From Ursus arctos (taxonomy: Eukaryota > Chordata > Mammalia > Carnivora > Ursidae), in NCBI RefSeq assembly GCF_023065955.2, contig NW_026623050.1:18186501-18250500 (forward strand): a stretch of DNA of 64,000 bases. Reading direction: 5' to 3'. Numbering within the stretch: the first letter of the stretch is position 1; each line of letters opens with the position of its first letter. Position numbers and translations under genes: made by a program. Below, one piece after another: positions 1 to 10,471 of the stretch. The notes beneath the pieces were generated by a model. The model was not told where the DNA came from. It worked only from the letters and a program-made list of their open reading frames with translations, and did not search any database.

Positions 1-661
1 TTTGCACTCTGTGCTTCTGCTTAGGTTTAGGGGAGTTCATATCAATATCAATTTCTTTGGAGGGAAATAAAACTGACCACCCTTGGTCTGAACTTACCCA
101 AAGGGATCATTTCCATCTCCCTCTCCTGTTCTGTGCAGCTTCTGAGGGATGTGTATATGTGTGTCTGTGTGTCTGTGTGCACTGTCCCCTCTGCCCAGCC
201 CTGAGTACCCCACTGGAGGCCGTGTTTCTGAGCAGCAGGGTTCTTTCCCTGTTTTGATGCTTATCTCACTTCCCACATTCCTGGGGACCTCCAGCTCAGC
301 CTGCCTGGTGAGGCTTGCCCAGTCTTACTAGTACTGCAGTGCCCGTGGGTCTTCCCAAGGAACTTCCTGGTGGGAAGCTCTTCCCAAGGCCACTTGGCTG
401 CACTGATATCCATTCATCCTGTAACTCTCAGCTGAAGCCTCACCGGCCTATCTCCCTGAGCATGATGCACTGTCTGTCTCCCTCACTATGTCTCCTTCAA
501 TGCCTAGTGTAGTGTTTGGCACATTACAAGAGCTTACTACATATTTGATGCTGAGAGCTACTCTGAGAATTATTGCTAGAAATAAATGTTTATCAGCTTC
601 TTCGTTTATCCCGAAACACCTAGGGAAACTTAGCACACTCTTTCCCTGCCCTGGCAAGAGG
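1..661. other. Unique sequence with a probable old L2 fragment
   Basis: No gene is recognised here. A short TG/TGTC-rich run lies near 150-182. Bases about 400-555 resemble the 3' end of an ancient L2 element: a CT-rich stretch is followed by 'tgcctagtgtagtgtttggc', and the order matches the L2 tail. The match is weak and by eye only. Short open frames on both strands show no domain or codon signal. Confidence 0.4.
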
Positions 662-736
662 CATTAGTTCTCAAAGTATGGTCCCTGGACCTGTAGCATC
701 AGCATTACTTGGGAACTTGTTAGAAATGCAGAATCA

Positions 737-1251
737 TTTTTTCTTTTGTTTCTCTTGCCTTTGGAGACGTGTCATGAAAAAAGTTGCTGTGGCCGATATA
801 AAACAGGTTACAGTCTATGTTCTCCTCTATGATTTTGATGAATTCCTGTCTCACATCGAGGTCTTTCATTCATTTGGAGTTTAGCTTTGTGTATGGTGTG
901 AGAGAGTGGTCAAGTTTCATTCTTTTGCATATACAATTATCATATGGTTTCACTCATTTATGGAACATAAGAAATAGGAAGATTGGTAGGAGAAGGAAGG
1001 GAAGAATGAAGCGGGGGTAAACAGAAGGGGGAATGAACCATGAGAGATTGTGGTCTCTGGGAAACAAACTGAGGGCTTCAGAGGGGAGGGGGAGTGGGGA
1101 ATTGGGATAGGCTGGTGATGGGTATTAAGGAGGGCACATATTGCATGGTGCACTGGGTGTTATACGCAAATGATGAATCATGGAACATTACATCAAAAAC
1201 TAAGGATATACTGTATGGTGACTAACATAACAAAAAATTATTATAAAAAAA
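737..1251 (+). mobile_element. L1 insertion with 5' inversion (twin priming)
   Basis: Bases 737 to about 932 match L1 ORF2 C-terminal sequence in reverse orientation (compare 62505-62710). From about 936 the sequence switches to the end of L1 ORF2 and the 3' UTR in forward orientation (compare 63476-63780), ending in an A-rich tail. The insertion is flanked by a perfect 15-bp target-site duplication at 722-736 and 1252-1266. Inverted head, forward tail and one shared duplication are the signature of twin priming during L1 reverse transcription. The copy is far too short to be active. Confidence 0.9.
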
Positions 1252-1296
1252 AGAAATGCAGAATCAGAAACTCTAATTGGGGCCCCAGCGATCTGT

Positions 1297-2306
1297 TTTT
1301 TTTTTTATTATGTTCAGTTAGCTACTGTATAGTACATCATTATTTTTTGATGTAGTGTTCAGTGATTCATTAGTTGTGTATAACACCCAGTGCTCATCAC
1401 AACACATGCCCTCCTTAATACCCATCTCCCAGCTACCCCATTCTCCCACCCCCCTCCCCTCCGAAACCCTCAGTTTGTTTCCTGGGGTCCATAGTCTCTC
1501 ATGGTTTGTCTCCCCCTCTGACTTCTCCCCCTTCAGATTTCCCTTCCTTCCCCTATGGTCCTCCATGCTATTGCTTATATTCCACATATGAGTAAAACCA
1601 TATGATAATTGTCTTTCTCTGCTTGCCTTATTTCACTTAGCATAATCCCCTCCAGTTCCATCCATGTTGATACAAATTGTGGGTATTCATCCTTTCTGAT
1701 GGCTGAATAATATTCCATTGTATTTATGTACCACATTTCTTTATCCATTCATCTATTGAAGGGCATCTCTGCTCCTTTGGCTATTGTGGACATTGCTGCT
1801 ATGAACACTGGGGTGCATGTGCCCCTTCTTTTTACTACATCTGTATCTTTGGGGTAAATACCTAGTAGTGTAATTGCTGGGTCATAGGGTAGCTCTATTT
1901 TTAACTTCTTGAGGAACGTCCATACTGTTTCTAAAGTGGCTGTACCAGCTTGCATTCCCACCAACAGTGTAAGAAGGTTCCCCTTTCTCCACATCCTTGC
2001 CAACATTTGTTGTTTCCTGTTTTGTTAATTTTTGTCATTCTAACTGGCGTAAGGTGGTATCTCATTGTGGTTTTGATTTGTATTCCCCTGATGGCTAGTG
2101 ATGTTGAGCATTTTTTCATGTGTCTGTTAACCATTTGTATATCTTCTTTGGAGAAGTGTCTGTTCATGTCTTCTGCCCATTTTTGGACTGGGTTATTTGT
2201 CTTTTGAGTGTTGAGTTTGAGAAGTTCTTTATAGATCTTGGATACTAGCCATTTATCTGATATGTTATTTGCAAATATCTTCTCCCATTCTGTGGTTTGC
2301 CTCTTA
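1297..2306 (-). mobile_element. 5'-truncated L1 (ORF2 C-terminus + 3' UTR), antisense
   Basis: On the minus strand this carries the last part of L1 ORF2, the 3' UTR and a poly(A) tail (poly(T) at 1296-1306 on the plus strand). Minus-strand reading gives L1 ORF2 C-terminal motifs such as [15 protein letters not shown] and the [13 protein letters not shown] cysteine/histidine cluster, with stops and frame changes between pieces. A short duplication, GATCTGT, flanks it at 1290-1296 and 2307-2313. It landed in the same MER5 element as the neighbouring twin-primed L1. Dead on arrival; about 1 kb of the usual 6 kb. Confidence 0.9.
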
Positions 2307-2361
2307 GATCTGTGTTTTAATAATCCCTCCAGGTGATTCTGATGCAGGCTCAAGTTTGAAG

Positions 2362-5300
2362 GGAATGTTTCAGGATTTTTCTTGTCAACATAGAATGAGT
2401 GGGGGCAATTCTCAAATCTCCTCTATGCATGAAAAATAAACAATTATGTTTTGTTTCCTACTTGTTCAATTATGGCTTTTGTGTCCTTTCCTTCTGAAAA
2501 ACCTGGAAGCAGGGGTACGTAATTTGTTGAGTAGTCAGACCTGCCTGTTTTGTCTTACTTCAGTCAGTTAAGGCCTTGATCACAAATGGATAAATGATTA
2601 TTTGGTCTAGCATAGTTTGAAAGGATACAAAGATCTCTCTCTCTTTCTTTTTTCTTTTTTTTTTTGGTTGAAAGGTGATGCCTAATGTTCAGTTTTTGAC
2701 TAATAATCCCTTCTGGTTTGAGCTATTATTAGATAACAAATATCCCTGGGATGGATAACACATTAAATTCTTAATGAAGTATATTTTATTAAGAATGGGT
2801 TTGTGGCAGAACCCTGGTGTACCAGGACTTACCGTTCTAAGCTTCAGCAATTTGCAAGTGATCTTTAAGATTCATGACATTTAGTAATTGTACCTATTGC
2901 AATGGGAACCAGTTATATCCCTCTTTGGTGGTAGAGTCTGGCAGACTACCCAGAATCTTTTCTCTTAAGGCATCTTTGCCATTTTTTTTTGTTTTCTGTT
3001 AAAAAAGAAAAAAAAAGAAGGGAAGGGGGTAAAATAGCATAAGCCTAATGGGATTGTTGTGAGAATTAAATGAGTTAAAAAATGTGATCCGTTTAGAATA
3101 AGGCCAGATAAATACTTAAAAGTGTGAGATACTGTGACAGTTATCTCCTTGTTCCATTATAACTCTTGTTATAGTTTACTATTATTCTATTTGAAGAAAT
3201 TACTGCTATATATTTTTCAAATTAGGTACTGGATTTATGCATTTGAAGAGTCAAGATTTTGAGGTGGACCCAGATCTTCTCAATGGCAACAGTGTGGATT
3301 CTGATCATCTGGCTATTGGGGAGGACAGGGCAGTCTGAGTACCTTGGGAGCCGGGGTGAAGGATGGAGTGTTACTCGAAAGGGCCATGAAATGGAAGGGA
3401 GTGTTTGTGCTGAAGATAAATTTTGCTGGAGTGAGGTAGTATTCCTACCTTTTCAGGAAGAGTTCAAGTGATCATTTTCTATCAGTAAATGTAATTTTGG
3501 CAAAAGGAAGTGTCAGATGAGAGGTATGTGGGAAACCAAGCACACAATCCAGGAGCTTAGGCTAACATATTTAGAGTGTGGGTTCAAACAATAGGAGATT
3601 TTCCTACACAGCATAGTTAAAGGTTGCAAGGATGCCCTTTCATATCCCTAGAATTCTTTTAGCGAGCTTAGTATGGCTTGCTTCCTGATGGGAGCAAAAT
3701 CCCAGGATGTCTGCCAAGATGTATTACTTAATGTTCTCTGTTTCTCAAAGGTTCAGTAAGCAAAAAGGGTTATTCTGAGGAAGCTGCTGGGATGATGACA
3801 GGAACAAACACCTTGATGTATAAATTTGGGACCTTTAACCTCTCAGCTGTCAAATTTCAATATTTCTGGTCACAATGTTAAATGCACTCTAGTATCCATT
3901 TCAGAGAGCTCTGATGGAAAAATCAAAGTTTGCTTTTATTATTTACACACTGTTAGTAAGTTGTTAAAAGAAGAATAAAGCAAGTTGACTGCCAGCCATA
4001 TTTTGTATTCGTGGCTTTACAGCTTCAGCATAATAAACCAGAACCTCTATTTTCTCTATAACTTACAATGCATGCTCCAAATGACTGAATATTATTGCCA
4101 GCTCTATATCCGCTACCTTTTAAGAATGATAAACATAGCATGTTGAAGGTAAAGTTCAAAATCAGGACTATGGAAGGTGTAGAAAAATATGGGCTAAAAC
4201 ATGACATTAAGACCTTTTCATTTAAAATCAAATGTGTGGATGTACATGAAGGACACAGCATGTATCTGTACACGTTATCTCTCATTTCATCGTGTGTGTG
4301 TAATAATCTAAAGCATACTACTGGAATGGAGAACTGGGAATTCATAACTGTTATTTGGATGGACTATTGCCTTTTGGTAGCAGTGCCATGTTTTGTTTTG
4401 TCCTGTGCAGTTCTGTAGACACGTCTTCCATCATAATGACCTTTCTGACAGCTGATGGGTGGGGGGAAAATGGTTTGAGAAAACCATTTTCCTTTCCAGC
4501 AGTAAGTAATAATTACTTGGAAATGTGTGAAAACGATGGAGTGGGCAGACTTACCCAAGGATCCATACTGGAAACTTCCTTTGAGTTTCTCGTTGTATTC
4601 TTTGTCAATACACTTGTGCAGAATGGAATGATTACATTTTATCTGTTTAGAAATCTGTGAATCTTAGGAATGATTCAATCCCACAGATGTTTTCAGGTGT
4701 CTTTCTGGGACTCTCTAAGCTGGATTGACCTGAGGCCAGGCAGGCTACACATATCCATTTTACATGTATCTCTGCCCTATTGGGTATTACAGCCAAAGCA
4801 CCATGGAAAGGGCCACCGTGGGCCACTGCAGAGAGAGTGGACAGTGACAAAGCTGTGCTTCCTGTCAGGACATGCATCATAGGCTCTGAGAAATGAGTAA
4901 TGACCATGGGCCTCCTGGGCATTCTCCATCCATACATATCGGAACACTTGCCTATTGACATACGTAAGTCCATTTCCGATATCGGTAAACTAAACTTTTA
5001 GAGCAAAAATCAATGTGGAAAATGTGTCCAAATTTATAACAGTGGAAATTATTCATGCACGTCATGCCTCTCATAGAGAAATGAACAGTGATGGGGTTGG
5101 TGCCCAAGGAAGTACCCTGCTTTTTCAGTGCTATTATTTTCTTCTAGATGTAAGCAATAGCTTCTGGTAAGAAGAGCATCAAATCAAATCAAATCAAATC
5201 ATATCCTCTCTTTTATAACCTATTATATACTTCTCTGTTGGTATTGCCATCTGCTTAGTGTGTAGCTTAAACCATGCAAGCAACTTGTCATTCATATTAG

Positions 5301-6660
5301 CACATGGTATCTGCTCTTCTTATGTTAATATTTCATGTGGACACATACAATTTCCTTGATGAGACTGTAAGCATCTTGATGGCATGGTCTGTTTATGGTG
5401 TCCCAAACAGTGCCCCATGTGTCTTTGGCTATCCCAAAGAACCTCTTGTTTCAAATTCCTACCTTTGCTTGACTCTCTGTCCCCATTCAATGTTTTTCAT
5501 CCTGGAACTTCTGTTTTTTTCAAGCCTGCATTGCTCTATCCAGGGAACCAGTGGTGTACCCAAAGCATTATCAACAAAGGTATTACAAGTCATAGACTTT
5601 GATGAAAGGTATTAGGGAATGTGAGGAATGGTACATCACTGTACAGACAAATTAATATGTAAGTAAATGTAGTCAGCATAATTGACCTGAAGTTTTCCAG
5701 TCTTCTCCAGAGCCAAAAAACTCTCCTTGGCCATCTCTTCAGCCATCTCTTCTTTAATCCCATGGCTGCTGCTAGATTACTTTTCATTCCAGGCCCTTTG
5801 TCTCTTCTCTCCTCTTTTCTAGGTTCAGGGCCCTCAGTCCCCTTTGGAGGCTCCAGGAAATTGGAAAAGAAAAAGTCACTTACTTTATTATGTGGAACAA
5901 ATTACCTTCTCTTCATCTTGTAATAAGCCTGAGTCAATAAACATGGATGTAAATGATTTCAATACTTGTGTAGGTGATATTTTGAGGCAGGAGAATATTG
6001 TAGCTATCCTATTCCACTGAGCTGAAAGCTGGCCCTGCTGCTGTCCTTTCAATGTCTAAGCTATTCCCATTGCATTTTTTACCTCACTACTTTAGCCAAA
6101 GATTTAGGAGTTACATCATGGGGACACTGAAATATCCCATGCTTTTTTCCTCTGTGTGCATGAAGCTGAGTCAAGAGGGGATGAAAAGGAATCTTTTTTC
6201 TGAGTTGAGGGGATAAGGAGTGGAGCACTCAAGCCGGAGAGACTATATATTTGTACAGGCACATGCATATACCATAGAATGTCTCTTATCCATCCTCTAC
6301 TCAACGTGCTTCTCCATTCTCTCTGGAGGACATACTGACTGGGCCCAAGCACTTTGAACTCCTGCCATCCTTAGGCTGGCACCCAGGACACTCATATCAG
6401 GTGAATTAACGCTTACCAAGTGTCAGTTGTGTTTGTTCCCCAACCTATGTTATTTGTACTTATTTTTGTCATTACATAATTTAATTAAATATCACATAAA
6501 TCGTACATAATTGGTGAAATACCAGTATAAAATTAAAGAGAATTGTTTTTACTAAAACTAATCTGAGTGCTTTGGAAAGGCTTGATAATATCAAGTTTCT
6601 GTAATTTTTCTGTTGTATAAAGTGTGGATGAGATGACTGTAAATAATTGAAAGAAATTAT
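2362..6660. other. Mostly unique non-coding sequence
   Basis: No gene recognised. Minor content: a T-rich stretch at 2638-2667; a likely MIR piece about 3045-3130 ('ttgttgtgagaattaaatgag'); a short (AAATC)n run at 5178-5202; and a weak L2-like tail about 5360-5440. Open frames near 4095-4418 and 4355-4660 overlap on both strands, lack recognisable domains and are not supported as genes. The rest shows nothing I can name. Confidence 0.5.
5178..5202. repeat. Short (AAATC)n tandem repeat
   Basis: Roughly five copies of a five-base unit lie inside unique sequence. Too short to be informative except as a possible length polymorphism. Confidence 0.8.
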
Positions 6661-6677
6661 AAAAATCTACAAATCAG

Positions 6678-6870
6678 GGGCTCCTGGGTGGCTCAGTTGT
6701 TAAGCGTCTGCCTTCAGCTCAGGGCATGATCCCTGGGATCGAGCCCCAAAACATTGGGCTCCCTGCTCCACTGGGAGCCTGCTTCTTCCTCTCCCACTCC
6801 CCCTGCTTGTGTTCCCTCTCTCACCGGCTGTCTTTCTCTCTCTGTCAAATAAATAAATAAAATCTTAAAA
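6678..6870 (+). mobile_element. CAN-SINE (tRNA-Lys-derived), sense
   Basis: Starts GGGCTCCTGGGTGGCTCAG, contains the A-box-like and B-box-like (GATCGAGCCC) internal Pol III promoter pieces of the tRNA-derived head, a CT-rich middle, and ends AAATAAATAAATAAAATCTTAAA. It is flanked by a perfect 17-bp target-site duplication (6661-6677 and 6871-6887). Mobilised in trans by L1. The intact duplication suggests a fairly recent insertion. Confidence 0.97.
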
Positions 6871-7090
6871 AAAAATCTACAAATCAGATGCTTTGTTAAG
6901 TACCTTTAGGTTGTCATTCTACTTTAAAGAGATAGAAACTGGATGTTGTAGTTAAGGCAAAATGAGTAGTGAACATAAGCCACATTTTATAGAACCCTAA
7001 TCAGAGGACCTATACTCCAGTCTTGGTTTACTTCAAAAGATTAACAAATGAATATATACATGTTTCAAGGTTAAAAACAGTGTTTAAGGT

Positions 7091-7153
7091 ATGAACCCAT
7101 CATTAGGTTAACATTGATTTAACCCATCAATGTTAAATGATGAACCCATCATT
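7091..7153. repeat. 11-bp inverted repeat between 14-bp direct repeats
   Basis: The arms TTAACATTGAT (7108-7118) and ATCAATGTTAA (7126-7136) are perfectly complementary around a 7-base loop. The 14-base sequence ATGAACCCATCATT occurs on each side (7091-7104 and 7140-7153). The arrangement could come from a local template-switch event. No function is implied. Confidence 0.85.
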
Positions 7154-8109
7154 TCCTTCCTTACCAACTCTTTCACTTAGTTGATCACCCATGGGATTGT
7201 TATCATGGTGAGAAGTCTACTACTCTGTGCACATGCCTGGAACACAATCCAATTAGAACCTCAGTGTGTTTTGCTGTTAATTCTCACGCCATCTTACCAG
7301 GGTATTGGTGGGGTTTTTAGACAGGAGTATCCAGGGAACTGCTGTTTAGTCTAATTCTTATTTTGTTTATGTATCTTGATGTCTCAGACTGACTCTGGCC
7401 TTGCCCTGATCCAGATGACCATAGCCACACCTTAGTCAATGTGCAACTGGTTACTTGTAACAGGACTAGCATACCAACAATGGAGAACACTCAATGTCTG
7501 CCTTAGTAATTCCTCCAAGTTTAGTTTCTAAGGAAAAGACTTTTGGCTTATGCCACACAGGCTTATAAACTGCATTCTTAGACTCCAAGTTATTTATGTG
7601 CTTAATTGCTAACTGTAAAATCCATGTAAATGTGAGAGGTGTGACTTCCACAGTGTTATGAATGGTTGTTGGTGAATCTCTTCAAGGACTAGGGATGAGG
7701 GTTTTTTTGACTTTAAGAGGGAAAAGAAATGTCACATGGCATAGTTTCTTACAGCGCTTAGGAACTTCTTGCTGGTGGATTCTTGTTTAACTTTGCATGC
7801 CTACACTTTAGTGGATTATACAAACTCTTTAGCAAAGTTCCATTAAGTTTTATTATTTTTTTTTACAGCACTTATCACTCTCTGACATTATTCTCCATCT
7901 ATCAGTCTTCTTTAGTGCATATGGCATCCAGTGCAGTAGGGACTGATAGTTAAGCATCTTTTTTTGAAGTATCATAACTTAGAATGGTGGCTGGTACATA
8001 GTTGGCATTTGATACACATTTGTTAAAAGAATACGGTTGTGGCAAATGACTTCAAATACTTGAGACTAGGTTGTACTTAGTTGTTAGTTTATCTTTAAGA
8101 ATTTCCACT

Positions 8110-8134
8110 TATCCTTCCCGAAAAAAAAAAAAAA
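8110..8134 (+). mobile_element. Tiny poly(A)-tailed retroinsertion
   Basis: About 10-11 non-A bases followed by a run of about 15 A sit between two perfect 13-bp copies of AAGAATTTCCACT (8097-8109 and 8135-8147). This looks like an L1-mediated insertion of almost only a poly(A) tail. The source RNA cannot be identified from so few bases. Confidence 0.65.
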
Positions 8135-8580
8135 AAGAATTTCCACTCAGTCCCTTCTGTTATCAATTAACAGTGGTTTTCAAATAACATTGTTATGGCT
8201 GACATCTGCTTGCTTTTCTGAAATTTTGTTATTTGCATAACTCTTAATGAAACTAAAAGGGTACATTTTATTAACCAGAATTCTTCTTAGGAAAGATGCG
8301 ACATTTGTTTGAAGGAAATGCTCTGATGGAAGGTTGGGGTAAAAAAGAGACCTCCCAGAGCGGGCCTGAAGGTAAGCGTGTATGTTCTGCGTGAAAAGAG
8401 AGGAATGTCCTATCTATTGTTCTGGGGAGATAATGGAGGAAGAACAGGAAAGGAAGACAGGGTGGAGGCCATGAGAGATGGGCTGGAAGCTGTAAGTCCT
8501 CTCATGTCAACCCTTCCTCTGACCCTACTTCAAAATCTTTGGTAAGATTAATTTACCAAATGCATGGGTTTGGGTGAAAT

Positions 8581-8605
8581 TGTGTGTGTGTGTGTGTGTG
8601 TGTGT
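8581..8605. repeat. (TG)n microsatellite
   Basis: About 12 uninterrupted TG units. Likely length-polymorphic; no link to any gene seen. Confidence 0.95.
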
Positions 8606-8878
8606 AAACTGGCTTTGTGAGAACTTATTTGTGGGTTGAGGTTTGCACTAAAATCCACACAAAGTGAAAACTGAGGCAGCATGTGTGCAGCTGGTCTGCG
8701 GAATGAGACTGACACCACCGCAGAGAATCTTGTATGCTCCACTAAGCCACAGGGAGGGCTCAGGACATCAGGAGGCCAACAGCTGAGGCTGAGTCAAGTT
8801 TAGCTAGCTTTCTGCGGGATGGAGAATCTTACTTATTTGGTACAGAGATGAGCATATACCACCAACTACTACAGACAT

Positions 8879-9080
8879 GTTTTTTTAAAAGATTTTATTT
8901 ATTTTATTTATTTGACAGAGAGAGACACAGCGAGAGACAAAACACCAGCAGGGGGAGTGGGAGAGGGAGAAGCAGGCTTCCCGCTGAGCAGGGAGCCCTA
9001 TGTGGGGCTTGATCCCAGAATGCTGGGATCATGACCTGAGCTGAAGGCAGACGCTGAACGACTGAACCACCCAGATGCCC
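8879..9080 (-). mobile_element. CAN-SINE, antisense
   Basis: Reverse-complement of the tRNA-derived carnivore SINE: poly(T)/AAAGATTTTATTTATTT at the left, purine-rich middle, and GGATCATGACC...CCACCCAGATGCCC at the right. A perfect 12-bp target-site duplication, TACTACAGACAT, lies at 8867-8878 and 9081-9092. Confidence 0.97.
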
Positions 9081-9092
9081 TACTACAGACAT

Positions 9093-10111
9093 TCTTTGAA
9101 AGTGGTTATTTGGGTGAATAAAGAAAGCTGTTGGCTCAGAGCCCCCTGTGCTTCAGTGGAGCCTATCATTGGCCAGAGACTAATGAATCAGGTTGTCAAA
9201 GTGCAGTCCTGGGTCCTGTCAGGTGAAGAAGTCACTGGTGTCAGTATCCTGACCCTTCTCTTTGAAGGGGCTGCCCTCTCCTCAGGTTGCTAAGCCAAGG
9301 TGCCTATACCCCCCATGGCAGCCACCTTCAGGCATTTCACCAAGTTTAAGATGATAATTTTTCAGAGATGTGTATTTGTTAAAATTAGAATGAGTGTCTT
9401 TTTTCTAAATTTAGCAGAAAGGCTTGACTTACTTAATAAGTCTCCTATTGACACTAAAAGTGAAGTGAGCATTTTATTAAAGAACTGACTTCAGTGAGCC
9501 AAAGTTAGGGTATTATCATTTGGCTTCTCCAAAGCCTTCTGGGGGAAGGGCATTGAGTGGGACTCTCTCCAAAGTAGATTCAGAGGCCATGAAGTTGTAG
9601 AACTGCAAACCTAACTGAGGCATGGCTTCCTCATTTGTGCTCTTTAGAGCTTTTGTTCTCATTTCTGTTATTATAACTATCACATAATATTATATGTGAT
9701 CTTAGGAGAGCCATCTCTCCTTTATTGCAAGCTCCTTGAGTACAGGAACAAAATCTTATTCATCTTTTTATCTTTAGCACTTTGGTTGGGACTGGACCAT
9801 GAAACATGCTCATTAAAAGTGGGTGGAATGCATGAACAGAGAGATGGGCCCAATCTCCTTATTTTCATGAGAACACTAAAACTTTCCCAAGGACACAAGT
9901 GAGTCAGTGGCAGAATTAGGACCAGAAATGACTTTTCTGATTTACAAGTTCTTTCTTACATTCCCTTTTCTAGAAATTTACTTGGAATGGAGTCCATACC
10001 TTATTTCCTTAGAGTCTTCCTGGATCAACTTATTTAAAATAGAAACTCCTCAGTCCCATCATCTTGTTACCTTCTATCTTATTTATTTTATTTTTCTTCA
10101 TTTATCACCAC
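9093..10111. other. Non-coding sequence with ancient L2 and MIR pieces
   Basis: No gene recognised. Bases about 9715-9850 resemble an L2 3' end ('aagctccttgagtacaggaac'). About 9855-9940 resemble an antisense MIR core ('cccaaggacacaagtgagtcagtggcagaattagg'-like order). An open frame starting near 9907 runs into the adjacent polypyrimidine tract and is not a gene. Confidence 0.55.
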
Positions 10112-10471
10112 TTTTCCTCCCTCCTTCCCTCCCTCCCTTGACTCTTTCCTTCCTTCCCTCTCTCTCTCTTTCCCTCCCTCCCCTCCTTCCACCCCTCCTC
10201 CCTCCTCTCTCCCCTCCTCCTTTCTTCCTTTCCCTCCTTCCTCCCCCCTCCCTTTTTCCCTCCCCTCCTCCCTGCCCTCTTCCCTTCTTCCCTCCCCTCC
10301 TCCCTTCTTCCCTCCCCTCCTCCCTTCTTCCCTCCCCTCCTCCCTCCCCTCCTTCCTCCTTCCCCTTCACCCCTCCTCCCTTCCTCCCCTTCCTTCCTTC
10401 CTTCCTTCCTTCCTTCCTTCCTTCCTTCCTTCCCTCCCTCCCTCCCTCCCTCCCTCCCTCCCTCCCTCCTT
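10112..10471. repeat. Long polypyrimidine tract, (TTCC)n then (TCCC)n
   Basis: About 360 bases almost entirely C and T on the plus strand, with only a few interrupting A or G (near 10139-10143, 10192, 10273 and 10369). It resolves into a pure TTCC array at about 10390-10433 followed by a pure TCCC array to about 10468. Such strand-asymmetric tracts can form intramolecular triplex (H-DNA). Proline/leucine/serine-rich or Arg/Glu/Gly-rich open frames here are artefacts of composition. Confidence 0.95.

Larger units (their letters stand above)
662..2361 (+). mobile_element. MER5-type hAT transposon remnant, split by two L1 insertions
   Basis: The three pieces 662-736, 1252-1296 and 2307-2361 together read as one non-autonomous hAT-Charlie element of the MER5A kind. 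The left piece has the degraded end 'ttctcaaagtatggtccc' and 'gcatcagcatta.ttgggaac'. The middle has 'gaatcagaaactct' and 'ggggcccagc'-like sequence. The right piece has 'ccaggtgattctgatgc' and ends in 'gctcaagtttga'. The right terminal inverted repeat is mostly lost. The family name comes from memory of the consensus, and no alignment was possible. The host element is inert and older than both L1 insertions. Confidence 0.75.
6888..8866. other. Unique non-coding sequence
   Basis: No gene recognised. It contains a hairpin flanked by a 14-bp direct repeat (7091-7153), a tiny poly(A)-bearing insertion (8110-8134), an L2/MIR-like tail near 7985-8030 and a (TG)n at 8581-8605. An open frame on the minus strand at 7466-7651 has no recognisable features. 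Confidence 0.5.
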
